Part shown: positions 15,840-21,270 of the stretch, piece after piece | Numbering within the stretch: position 1 is the first letter of the stretch | Layout: every line of letters starts with the position of its first letter | IMG/VR virus record: IMGVR_UViG_3300017989_000479 | Span: 1-21,964 of that record | Reading direction: 5' to 3' (one strand) | DNA length: 21,964 nucleotides | Source: a virus | The notes under the pieces: generated by a model | Seen by the model: only the letters and a program-made list of their open reading frames with translations | The model's database searches: none | Told to the model about the DNA's origin: nothing | Position numbers and translations under genes: made by a program

Positions 15840-16708
15840 TGGCCAAGACCTTTACCGACGATTCACAGCGACGTATTGCCCGCGTGGTCATCGACCACGA
15901 GAACGAGCCGCGCGACCTCACGGCACCGCCGCGTGTGCCTCGGTCGCCGTTGCCGTTTCAGTTTCGCCGGTTCGAGCTAAAAGAGCCGTTCGCGCTGGTC
16001 GAGGGTGAGACCTACCAAACGGCCGAAGCGTATTTCCTCAAAGATGACGGCACGGTCGAGGACGGCACGCACACGGGCGACCGGCCATCGTTCACGGTAA
16101 CCGACATTCTCAATACGCGGTTCGGGTTGGGTAACGGTGAGCTTTCGTCCCCCTATGATCGCGGGTCGCAAGGCACATGTTATCATCCACACGACGTCGA
16201 CCGGTGGGAGGTGGTCGACATGCGGGCGATCGACATGATGCGTTTCGAGTTGAAAGAGGCGTTGACACCGGGCGGGACGGTTGACGCCTACTACCTGGAC
16301 GCGGCGGGGTCGATTCAATCGGGCGTGGTCTTTGAGGTGACGGATGTTCTTGGGGTGCATCGGGGCCGGGCCAACGGAGCTTTCTCGTCGCCACATCATC
16401 GCGGTTCGCAAGGCTACGCGTGGTACATGCACGATCTGGAACGATTCGAGATAATGAAGTTGCAGCCGCATGCGTTGCAAATCATGGGTGACTTGACGGC
16501 AGACGTGTCAGGCGGCATTTCGTTTACGATGGAAAATGTTTACGTGATGCAACCACCCGGCGCAATCATCACCGACACGAATCCAGCAAGCTCGACGTTC
16601 TCGGTTACGAATCGCGAGTTTGACGGCGATGAGGGCGATGAAGCAATTGCCACCTGGGACGAAAACGACGGCGACTGGAAAGCACTCGATGTGATGTGTC
16701 CGAGCTAA
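15839..16708 (+). CDS. Tail-end structural protein with tandem internal duplication (289 aa)
   Basis: Function unknown. Two copies of a domain of about 80 residues are clear: RFELKE at 44-49 and 135-140, a valine-rich strand with TDI/TDV at 88-90 and 168-170, G-x-x-SSP-x-x-RGSQG at 100-112 and 180-192, and HD-x-x-R-x-E at 118-124 and 198-204. The second copy is shorter near its N-terminal side, where the first has a GTVEDGTHTGDRPS insertion. A third, unrelated part (about 215-289) is beta-rich and contains SFTMENVYVMQPPGAIITD. Duplicated domains of this kind are frequent in fibre or carbohydrate-contact proteins, so a tail-surface role is likely by position. It begins TGATG with the previous gene. 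Confidence 0.72.
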   Translation: MAKTFTDDSQRRIARVVIDHENEPRDLTAPPRVPRSPLPFQFRRFELKEPFALVEGETYQTAEAYFLKDDGTVEDGTHTGDRPSFTVTDILNTRFGLGNGELSSPYDRGSQGTCYHPHDVDRWEVVDMRAIDMMRFELKEALTPGGTVDAYYLDAAGSIQSGVVFEVTDVLGVHRGRANGAFSSPHHRGSQGYAWYMHDLERFEIMKLQPHALQIMGDLTADVSGGISFTMENVYVMQPPGAIITDTNPASSTFSVTNREFDGDEGDEAIATWDENDGDWKALDVMCPS

Positions 16709-16711
16709 GCA

Positions 16712-17266
16712 ATGATCCACCAACCGAAAAAAACACTGTTGCAGTTTCCGGGGCTCTGGCTGCCCGGCTCGCCGTTGCCTGGGGCGATGGGGTTCGGGCG
16801 GCGGTGTTGTTGTGGGGGGTGCCCGCATTGTGACGGAACCAGTCCGGATTCACTTTCCCTCGTGTTTACAGGCTTCATCGACTACGCCTCATGTACGGAT
16901 TGTGATGAGGATTACGCAGGCCCACTGGTAGTGCCTGCCACCGGTGACGCCTATGAGTTTGGCGACTGGTGCGTGCGAGAATACCAGGACACATTCTCGG
17001 ACCTGGGTGGATGTACTAACACAACGCAAATCACGGTCACTTGGCAATGGTATGAACTGTCTGGGAACTATCTTGACATCGAACTCTACTATGGCGCTGA
17101 CGGATGTGGTCGAGTGTTTCGCTATGTAGACAGTGACACAGAGAGCCCATTAAGCTGTGACCTTGAGGACTTTTCTGTGCCATATTATTCTGGAATGCAA
17201 CCTCCGTGCTATGGCATACCCTGTTTAACCACTCCCGCACCAACGTGCGAAGTGACCGCTCTGTGA
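16712..17266 (+). CDS. Cysteine-rich tail-end protein (14 Cys in 184 aa)
   Basis: Not a recognised family. The N-terminal 25 residues are hydrophobic and proline-rich (LLQFPGLWLPGSPLPGAMGF) and lead into RRCCCGGCPHCDG, a dense cysteine cluster. Further cysteines occur in pairs or singly (SCTDCDED, GDWC, GGC, DGC, LSC, PPC, IPC, PTC). Cysteine number and spacing suggest disulfide-stabilised or metal-bound domains. A clear lipobox is lacking. Base composition after about 16900 is less GC-rich and codon choice is more even than in the neighbours, hinting at separate origin. It starts three bases after the previous stop and overlaps the next gene by four bases. A virion surface role is only inferred. 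Confidence 0.68.
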   Translation: MIHQPKKTLLQFPGLWLPGSPLPGAMGFGRRCCCGGCPHCDGTSPDSLSLVFTGFIDYASCTDCDEDYAGPLVVPATGDAYEFGDWCVREYQDTFSDLGGCTNTTQITVTWQWYELSGNYLDIELYYGADGCGRVFRYVDSDTESPLSCDLEDFSVPYYSGMQPPCYGIPCLTTPAPTCEVTAL

Positions 17267-17565
17267 CCGACTGCCCATTTCAACTCAACGCCGACGGCCT
17301 CTGGCAATGTCCCGATTGCGACTGGGTCTACCCACGCAAGTCGGAAAAGCCGCCCCGCCGCAACTGTCCGAAAGCAAAGTCTCGTGGCCTCGGTGACACG
17401 ATCGCCAAGATCACGAAGGCCGTAGGGATCAAGCCGTGCGGCGGCTGCAAGAAGCGGCAGAAGAAACTGAACGAGTGGTTTCCCTACTCACCCGAACAGC
17501 CACGCCAAGACGGCCAGCAAGCCGGTGATGGCGAGGCACGCGGCGACGTCGCGCCAGTCGGGTAG
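17263..17565 (+). CDS. Small zinc-ribbon-like protein at the end of the late operon (100 aa)
   Basis: The product has two cysteine pairs: CPDC at 16-19 with additional C4 and C35 (the C-x11-C-x2-C-x15-C spacing could bind a metal), and PCGGCKKRQKKLNEWFP near 58-74. The second motif, CxxC followed by KRQ and LN-x-WFP, is a pattern I recall from small uncharacterised proteins of phage late regions. The C-terminal 25 residues are polar and probably disordered. GTG at 17263 is chosen because it overlaps the upstream stop (GTGA); the frame extends back to 17206 but that would overlap the Cys-rich gene by 60 bases. It is the last plus-strand late gene and converges on the next gene with 14 bases between. 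Confidence 0.65.
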   Translation: MTDCPFQLNADGLWQCPDCDWVYPRKSEKPPRRNCPKAKSRGLGDTIAKITKAVGIKPCGGCKKRQKKLNEWFPYSPEQPRQDGQQAGDGEARGDVAPVG

Positions 17566-17579
17566 GCTGGGGTTGTATC

Positions 17580-17762
17580 TCAATCGTTGGCCAGCCTGCC
17601 GACGACAAAGATACCGATGCCGCCGAAGATGGCGAGCATGGCAACGCCACTTACCGCAGGGTTAACGTCGCCGAGCCCCACCGCGGCAAAGAATAAAGCC
17701 GCTCCGGCGGCTGCCGCGATCGTGCCGACCGCAATGAGTGTTTTCCCTGAAATCCCAAGCAT
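17580..17762 (-). CDS. Small two-helix membrane protein (60 aa), convergent to late genes
   Basis: The peptide MLGISGKTLIAVGTIAAAAG continues with two hydrophobic segments, about residues 8-28 and 38-54, separated by a short GDVNPAV turn, and ends GRLAND. It looks like a two-pass membrane protein. The ATG whose reverse complement is 17760-17762 is preferred since an AAGGAGG lies seven bases upstream; a longer frame reaches 17852 without a ribosome site. It could be a holin-like protein, or a lysogenic-conversion gene given its separate minus-strand promoter and place next to the attachment site. The sequence does not decide between these. Confidence 0.6.
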   Translation of the reverse strand: MLGISGKTLIAVGTIAAAAGAALFFAAVGLGDVNPAVSGVAMLAIFGGIGIFVVGRLAND

Positions 17763-17842
17763 GGCATAGCCTCCTTGTGGGTAAAAGAGCCCGGCGGGCC
17801 GCTGCCCCTGCAATCCGTGCCGACCCGCCAAGCTCAACCCCA

Positions 17843-17871
17843 CGTCTACCATATCGCCGCGCTCGAGTCAA
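17843..17871 (-). promoter_or_regulatory. Promoter for the minus-strand membrane peptide gene
   Basis: Read on the minus strand: -35 TTGACT (17871-17866), a 17-base spacer and -10 TAGACG (17848-17843) preceded by TGG, an extended -10 feature. The start of transcription would be near 17836, giving a leader of about 70 bases before the ATG at 17762. The -10 match is only moderate. Confidence 0.45.
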
Positions 17872-17917
17872 CACCCCGCTCCCCCTCTGTGTGGGTCATC
17901 CGCGATCCATGAGCCAC

Positions 17918-17943
17918 AACCCGGCATCCAGCCGGGTTTTTTT
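17918..17943 (+). terminator. Strong intrinsic terminator
   Basis: AACCCGGC at 17918-17925 and GCCGGGTT at 17931-17938 form a perfect 8-bp stem with a 5-base loop, followed by a T-run (T 17937-17943). It acts on plus-strand transcripts and separates late transcription from the attachment/lysogeny region. Confidence 0.9.
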
Positions 17944-17983
17944 GTGCGCGGTTATGCTGGTTGTGAGGCCGCTGAAACTTTCA

Positions 17984-18040
17984 GTAGGTTCAGGACCTAG
18001 TGGCCTTCGGGCCGTGGAGGTTCAAGTCCTCTCTTCGGCA
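17984..18040 (+). other. attP candidate: 3' portion of a tRNA-Leu(CAG) gene
   Basis: From the anticodon arm to the discriminator base, this is a tRNA-Leu: anticodon loop TTCAGGA (17989-17995; U33, anticodon CAG) with 4 of 5 stem pairs, long variable arm GGCC-TTCG-GGCC (18002-18013), T-arm GGAGG-TTCAAGT-CCTCT (18016-18032), then the acceptor 3' strand CTTCGGC and A at 18040. The matching 5' half (expected acceptor GCCGAAG and D-arm) is absent upstream. A truncated tRNA next to a tyrosine integrase is the classic phage attachment site: integration would restore the host gene. The shared core would be at most about 57 bases, probably starting in the anticodon loop. Confidence 0.82.
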
Positions 18041-18128
18041 CTCAGAAGCTAACGGCGGTGTCCAGGATCGGTAACGACTGGGGGTTGCATTGCTGTGGAC
18101 CTTGAAACCACCGCCGTTGGTTTTCTGA

Positions 18129-18157
18129 TTGACAGAGCATACCACAATTGGTATTCT
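18129..18157 (+). promoter_or_regulatory. Promoter of the XRE repressor
   Basis: A perfect -35 TTGACA (18129-18134), exactly 17 spacer bases and -10 TATTCT (18152-18157; four of six consensus bases). Transcription would start about 18163-18165, coinciding with the A of the ATG at 18164, so the mRNA may be leaderless. No Shine-Dalgarno sequence precedes that ATG, which supports the idea. Confidence 0.7.
18139..18154. promoter_or_regulatory. Operator-like palindrome ATACCACAATTGGTAT
   Basis: Six-base arms ATACCA and TGGTAT are perfectly inverted around CAAT, occupying most of the spacer and the first bases of the -10 of the repressor promoter. A related half-site, TTGGGTAT, follows at 18158-18165. 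Its size fits an XRE dimer, and binding there would block RNA polymerase, so autorepression is likely. Confidence 0.65.
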
Positions 18158-18163
18158 TTGGGT

Positions 18164-18460
18164 ATGACCATCATGATTTCCGACGAAACTGCCGTCCAAA
18201 ACATTTCCACCAACCTGCAAAGATTGCTTGACGATCGAGGCTGGACGCAGGCACATCTCGCGAAACTAACCGGCGAGTCGTCGACGACAATTACCCGTGT
18301 AGTGCGTGGCCTCAATAAGCCAGGGCCGGGGATTCTTGCTCGAATCGCCGAGGCACTCGACGTATCGATTGACCGCCTCGTCGGGCCGCCACCAAAAAAC
18401 TTTACAAATTTCGCCAAGAATCCGGGGACTCCGCTTGACACGGTTCCTACAAATTTGTAA
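18164..18460 (+). CDS. XRE-family (Cro/CI-type) transcription regulator
   Basis: The 98-residue protein carries a full HTH_3 domain: NISTNLQRLLDDRGWTQAHL leads into the recognition region GESSTTITRVVRG and ends with the fourth helix and DVSIDRLVGPP. About 25 C-terminal residues (KNFTNFAKNPGTPLDTVPTN) are polar without an S24 peptidase, so this is a small CI/Cro-like regulator that is not self-cleaving. ATG at 18164 fits the mapped promoter; ATG 18173 is an alternative, and the frame extends upstream to a GTG at 18095 that lies ahead of the promoter. Position between attP and the integrase suggests control of lysogeny or of int. The gene ends within an ACAAATTTGT palindrome. Confidence 0.88.
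   Translation: MTIMISDETAVQNISTNLQRLLDDRGWTQAHLAKLTGESSTTITRVVRGLNKPGPGILARIAEALDVSIDRLVGPPPKNFTNFAKNPGTPLDTVPTNL
18403..18458. repeat. Paired TACAAATTT repeats at the 3' end of the regulator gene
   Basis: TACAAATTT occurs at 18403-18411 and again at 18448-18456, 45 bases apart. The second copy lies in a perfect 10-bp palindrome ACAAATTTGT (18449-18458). They could be binding sites for a regulator or recombination arm sites upstream of int; they also encode protein (FTNF and PTNL), so coincidence remains possible. Confidence 0.35.
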
Positions 18461-18698
18461 ATTAGCGTGCGAGTGATGCGGTGTGAGTGAGATCCGGACG
18501 GACGACTCACGCAAAAAGCGATTTCAAAACCACAGCACCTCTAGCCGCCTCTGCGGCGATCGGGTGCGACCGACTCGGACACCCACGACCTCTGGGGTTG
18601 CGCCATGGACTATAGGCGTCTGTATTTTTCTGCGCTTGCGGGAAACCGTAAGCTAGACTTGCGGACACGGACGCCGAACATCCAAGGAGCTACCGGCT

Positions 18699-19574
18699 AT
18701 GAGCCTGTCCGACTACATCGAGAACGTCTACGCACCGGGGCGGTTGACACTGCGGCCAACCACGGTGGCGCAATACCTCTATGCGGCACAGTCGCTACAG
18801 AAGTTCTACGCGGAACCGGTCGAGGTCGATTCGCTCTGCGACGATATGGTGTTGCCCTGGCTGTCGGCCCGGTTGCGGCAAGTCTCGCCGCGAACGGTCA
18901 AGCGAGAGCGCGGCGACGTGCTGACGATCTGGCGGTGGGCCCACAAGAAAGGGCATTGTCCGGTCGGGCCGATCGACATTCCGACGATCCGCTGCGTGAA
19001 GCGAATACCGGCGTATTGGCGAGTCGACGAATTGGAGCGGTTGATCGGTGCGTGTCGCGCGTTGTCGGGAACCATGAAGGGCACGGCGATTCCCAAGGCG
19101 GCATGGTGGTCCAGCTTCATTCTCTTTCTCTACGATACCGGCTCGCGATTGTCGGCGGCCATGGCGGTTGGACCGGGCGACCTGAGTTTGGCCCAGCGGT
19201 GTGTTGTGCTGCGAGCCGACGCGGCGAAGACGGGCATCGAGCAGGCGATCAACTTGTCGGATCAAACTGTCGCGGCGGTGGCCGGGCATTACGCAACCGA
19301 TCGGGAATTCGTGTGGCCGTGGTGCTACAGCAAGCGGCGCATCTGGCCGAAACTCAAGCGGCTGCTGACGGCCGCCAATCTGCCGCACGATCGCTATCGA
19401 ATGTTTCATTGCCTGCGGCGCACGACGGCAACCCTGACCGCCGCCGCGTCTTCGATCGACGTGGCGCGCCGACAGTTGGGACACACCACGGAAGCGATGA
19501 CGCGAAACTATATCAACGAAGCGGCACTCTCTTTGCCGCAATCGGCCGACGTGCTGCCACGGCCGAAATTCTGA
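18699..19574 (+). CDS. int: Tyrosine recombinase / phage integrase
   Basis: The 291-residue enzyme joins attP with the host attB and reverses this on induction. The N-terminal core-binding domain (about 1-95) includes LRPTTVAQYLYAAQSLQKFY and VKRERGDVLTIWRWAHKKG. The catalytic domain has all expected residues: R150 in YDTGSRLSAAM, K177 in ADAAKTG, H237-x-x-R240 in FHCLRR, H262 in QLGHTTEAMT and the nucleophile Y271 in TRNYINEA. It is shorter than lambda Int and lacks an obvious arm-binding N-terminal domain, so it may be of the simpler type. AAGGAG at 18684-18689 is nine bases ahead of ATG 18699. The tRNA-Leu attP lies about 660 bases upstream in the same orientation, and a terminator follows. 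Confidence 0.95.
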   Translation: MSLSDYIENVYAPGRLTLRPTTVAQYLYAAQSLQKFYAEPVEVDSLCDDMVLPWLSARLRQVSPRTVKRERGDVLTIWRWAHKKGHCPVGPIDIPTIRCVKRIPAYWRVDELERLIGACRALSGTMKGTAIPKAAWWSSFILFLYDTGSRLSAAMAVGPGDLSLAQRCVVLRADAAKTGIEQAINLSDQTVAAVAGHYATDREFVWPWCYSKRRIWPKLKRLLTAANLPHDRYRMFHCLRRTTATLTAAASSIDVARRQLGHTTEAMTRNYINEAALSLPQSADVLPRPKF

Positions 19575-19632
19575 GTCCGAGTTGGGGCGGCGGCGGAACA
19601 GTTTGCGAGAGTCATCTCGATCGGCGACTCTC

Positions 19633-19670
19633 GGGCCGGAATCGACCGGCCCCGCCGCCTTCTTTCTTTT
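19633..19670 (+). terminator. Terminator after the integrase
   Basis: A GGGCCGG/CCGGCCC stem (19633-19639 and 19646-19652, six-base loop) is followed after CGCCGCC by TTCTTTCTTTT. Upstream a second hairpin GAGAGTC/GACTCTC (19607-19613 and 19626-19632) and GGCGGCGG repeats that can pair with CCGCCGCC (19652-19659) allow alternative folds. The U-tract is slightly displaced. Confidence 0.65.
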
Positions 19671-19790
19671 CGTGCGCGGTTCCGGCCGCGTGCGTTTGCC
19701 TGGCCTGGAAGTGCAGGGGAACAACAAGCGAATGCAGACCTGGGGAGTTTGCTGGTGGCAATTCCACTACCCAAGTTCGCGTTCCCCCAG

Positions 19791-19815
19791 GGCGGTTCGA
19801 TTCCGCCCTCGGGCT
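19791..19815 (+). repeat. tRNA-like T-arm and acceptor 3' strand (copy A)
   Basis: GGCGG-TTCGATT-CCGCC is a perfect T-arm (19791-19807), followed by a possible acceptor strand CTCGGGC and T. No matching 5' acceptor or anticodon arm was found. The surrounding 31 bases match copy B at 26 positions, including the trailing GGCTCTTTG. It looks like a tRNA fragment or degenerate tRNA. Confidence 0.4.
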
Positions 19816-19988
19816 CTTTGTTTCACACACCCTTACTAGCAAGACGAGAGCTCTGAGCGATCACGGGGTTATTGGGGCTGGCACTAGGACCGAGCGGAAA
19901 AGCCAGCAGGTGCGCCGCACCACACAACCCACGATGCTCGGCAGTGATAACAGAGCAACAGAAAGATCGCGTGGCACCGAGCGACGAA

Positions 19989-20063
19989 GTGCGGCATCGG
20001 TGCAATTTTGCCGGGGGTTGTCCAGCGACCTAGGCGTGGGCGGTTCAATTCCGCTACCCGGCT
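19989..20063 (+). other. Degenerate tRNA-like element (copy B), possible anticodon CCA
   Basis: The T-arm GGCGG-TTCAATT-CCGCT (20039-20055) and acceptor strand ACCCGGC (20056-20062) are clear. Upstream, GGGTT-GTCCAGC-GACCT (20015-20031) forms a five-pair anticodon arm (two wobbles) with U33 and CCA in anticodon place (Trp), and CGGT/GCCG (19998-20001 and 20010-20013) can be a D-stem. The 5' acceptor strand at 19989-19995 pairs poorly (four of seven), so this is probably a decayed tRNA or only tRNA-like. Confidence 0.35.
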
Positions 20064-20179
20064 CTTTGAAGCAAGCGGTTAGATGTTGTGGTGGGGTGTT
20101 CGGTTCCGCTTCACAATCGACACAACCCTCCGTCATCGTCGGCGTAGAAGGCGACGGGCCGGTTGGAGGCCGGCAATAT

Positions 20180-20254
20180 GGCCCCGCAGTGGAGGTCGCG
20201 ACTTCACTGGGTAAACAACCCTGGGATAAGCAGGTTCGATTCCTGCCGGGGCCA
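20180..20254 (+). tRNA. tRNA-like cloverleaf with atypical D and anticodon arms
   Basis: The 75-base element has a perfect 7-bp acceptor stem (GGCCCCG at 20180-20186, CGGGGCC at 20247-20253), A as discriminator base, and a perfect T-arm GCAGG-TTCGATT-CCTGC (20230-20246). Two spacer bases lead to a hairpin GTGGAG-GTCGCGA-CTTCAC in the D position, then GGGT-AAACA-ACCC (20209-20221) in the anticodon position. The D loop lacks the usual GG pair, and the anticodon loop lacks U33 in the standard phase, so no anticodon can be assigned. Outline and length are those of a tRNA; it may be a pseudogene, a modified phage tRNA or a tRNA mimic. Confidence 0.45.
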
Positions 20255-20280
20255 CTGGACTGTTTGTTTTTCTCTCACCG

Positions 20281-20333
20281 CCCCACCCGCCGAACCCTTG
20301 GCAGGAATGCACTCGGCGAGTCGGGGCCTTTTT
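20281..20333 (+). terminator. Possible terminator after the tRNA-like elements
   Basis: CCCC (20281-20284) with GGGG (20323-20326) and CGCCGA (20288-20293) with TCGGCG (20313-20318) form a two-part stem, followed by CC and TTTTT (20329-20333). The internal loop makes it weaker than a standard intrinsic terminator. Confidence 0.35.
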
Positions 20334-20349
20334 CGCAGAGGGCACGACC

Positions 20350-20994
20350 ATGACGACATATGAGCCACCGCCTGGATGTGAGATCCGCGAGGCGATTCGC
20401 GAGGCGATTCAGTTGGCGACGGATACCGACACGATGGTTGAGATGACGTTCAATGGGGTGCGTTGCGAACTGCACCGCCTTTCGGATGCCGCACTGATTC
20501 ATCGTGACTGGGGGCTTGCGATGGAAGGCGTGTTCCCTCTTGGCGTCGGGCCGTTCCCCGCACCCACGCACAGCCCAGAGGTTGCCGAACACATCTCCAA
20601 AGCACGGGCGGAAAACGCACGGCGAGAGCAGGCGAGAGCCAAGGAGCGAGCGGAAAAGACACTCGCGAAAGAATCCAAACTTGCGGAAATGTTGGCCGAC
20701 GCGCCGCCGATTACGCTATCCGATCGACAGACATGGCGGAAGTGCGTTGCAGCGAACAGCGAACCCTACGGCGCGGCGTGCGTGCGGTACGCGGAAAACT
20801 GGGCGAGGCTCATGCAATCGCGAATCGACGCCGGGTGTTCTCTCGACGACGTGGCCCAAGAACTGAGTCACGTTGCGGACACCGAGGGGATTACCGGCTT
20901 CACGTACGGAGCGGCCATATCCATCCTCTCGCAGTGTTGGACACACGGAGATGCCCTGCGAGCGTGGCATGAGGGAGTGGAGGTGTCGCCATGA
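20350..20994 (+). CDS. Phage protein of unknown function with conserved C-terminal domain (214 aa)
   Basis: The C-terminal 95 residues carry a pattern I recall from uncharacterised phage and prophage proteins: TLSDRQTWRKCVAANSEPYG, YAENWARLMQSRIDAG, VAQELSHVADTEGITGFTYG and CWTHGDALRAWHEG. The histidine/acidic SHVADTEGITGF segment is the most distinctive. Residues 80-115 are a charged helix (ISKARAENARREQARAKERA) likely to be coiled coil. The N-terminal part (1-75) is unrelated and starts with a short EAIREAI repeat, visible in DNA as two copies of GAGGCGATTCGC-like sequence. The role is unknown. ATG 20350 has GAGGG upstream, and the stop overlaps the next start (ATGA). Confidence 0.78.
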   Translation: MTTYEPPPGCEIREAIREAIQLATDTDTMVEMTFNGVRCELHRLSDAALIHRDWGLAMEGVFPLGVGPFPAPTHSPEVAEHISKARAENARREQARAKERAEKTLAKESKLAEMLADAPPITLSDRQTWRKCVAANSEPYGAACVRYAENWARLMQSRIDAGCSLDDVAQELSHVADTEGITGFTYGAAISILSQCWTHGDALRAWHEGVEVSP

Positions 20995-21242
20995 AATGGA
21001 TTCTTCGCGACTTGCGAGATTACTGGGAGGGCTATCTCGCCACGGCGTTGGTATTGCTCGCCTTGCTCATGGCGATCAACGCGGCCGGTTGCAACCAGAT
21101 GGCCGACCGACCGTGGCCCCACCAGCCGACGCCGGACCACTGGCTGGAAAACGTGTGGATGAGCGAGAGCGAGTATCGGGCGAAGCGACAGTGGGAACGA
21201 GAAAACCCGCCGGAAAATCTGGCGGATCGGCTGACGAGGTGA
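20991..21242 (+). CDS. Small membrane-anchored or lipoprotein-like protein (83 aa)
   Basis: The first 14 residues are charged (MKWILRDLRDYWEG), followed by a hydrophobic helix (YLATALVLLALLMAINAAG, about 15-33) and then C34. AAGC at the end of the helix resembles a weak lipobox, so the protein might be a lipoprotein; otherwise it is a single-pass membrane protein. The rest is polar with many Trp and Pro (DRPWPHQPTPDHWLENVW) and a basic helix. An outer-membrane spanin (Rz1-like) is conceivable, but no inner spanin partner is seen, so this is only a possibility. GGAGGTG at 20979-20985 is a good ribosome site. Confidence 0.65.
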   Translation: MKWILRDLRDYWEGYLATALVLLALLMAINAAGCNQMADRPWPHQPTPDHWLENVWMSESEYRAKRQWERENPPENLADRLTR

Positions 21243-21270
21243 CGGACCACACACACGGAAGGACAACGGT

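Larger units (their letters stand above)
19575..20349. other. 775-base stretch without a convincing protein gene, containing tRNA-like structures
   Basis: Beyond the integrase terminator this stretch contains three tRNA 3'-end-like structures, listed separately, and a possible terminator near 20281-20333. A very long plus-strand frame passes through it (from 18605 to 20353) but has arginine-rich, family-less translation and overlaps the integrase in another frame, so it is judged an artefact of high GC. Between 19822 and 19980 I see no gene or clear signal. Confidence 0.6.

Noticed and set aside
20085-20125. Another tRNA T-arm around GTTCGGTTC
   Set aside because: The loop lacks the conserved A58, and the flanking stem pairs poorly.
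18605-20353. A 582-codon plus-strand frame overlapping the integrase and the following non-coding stretch
   Set aside because: It lies in a different frame from a complete integrase with all catalytic residues, is rich in Arg/Gly/Ser with no family motif, and runs through terminators and tRNA-like structures. High GC reduces stop codons, which explains its length.
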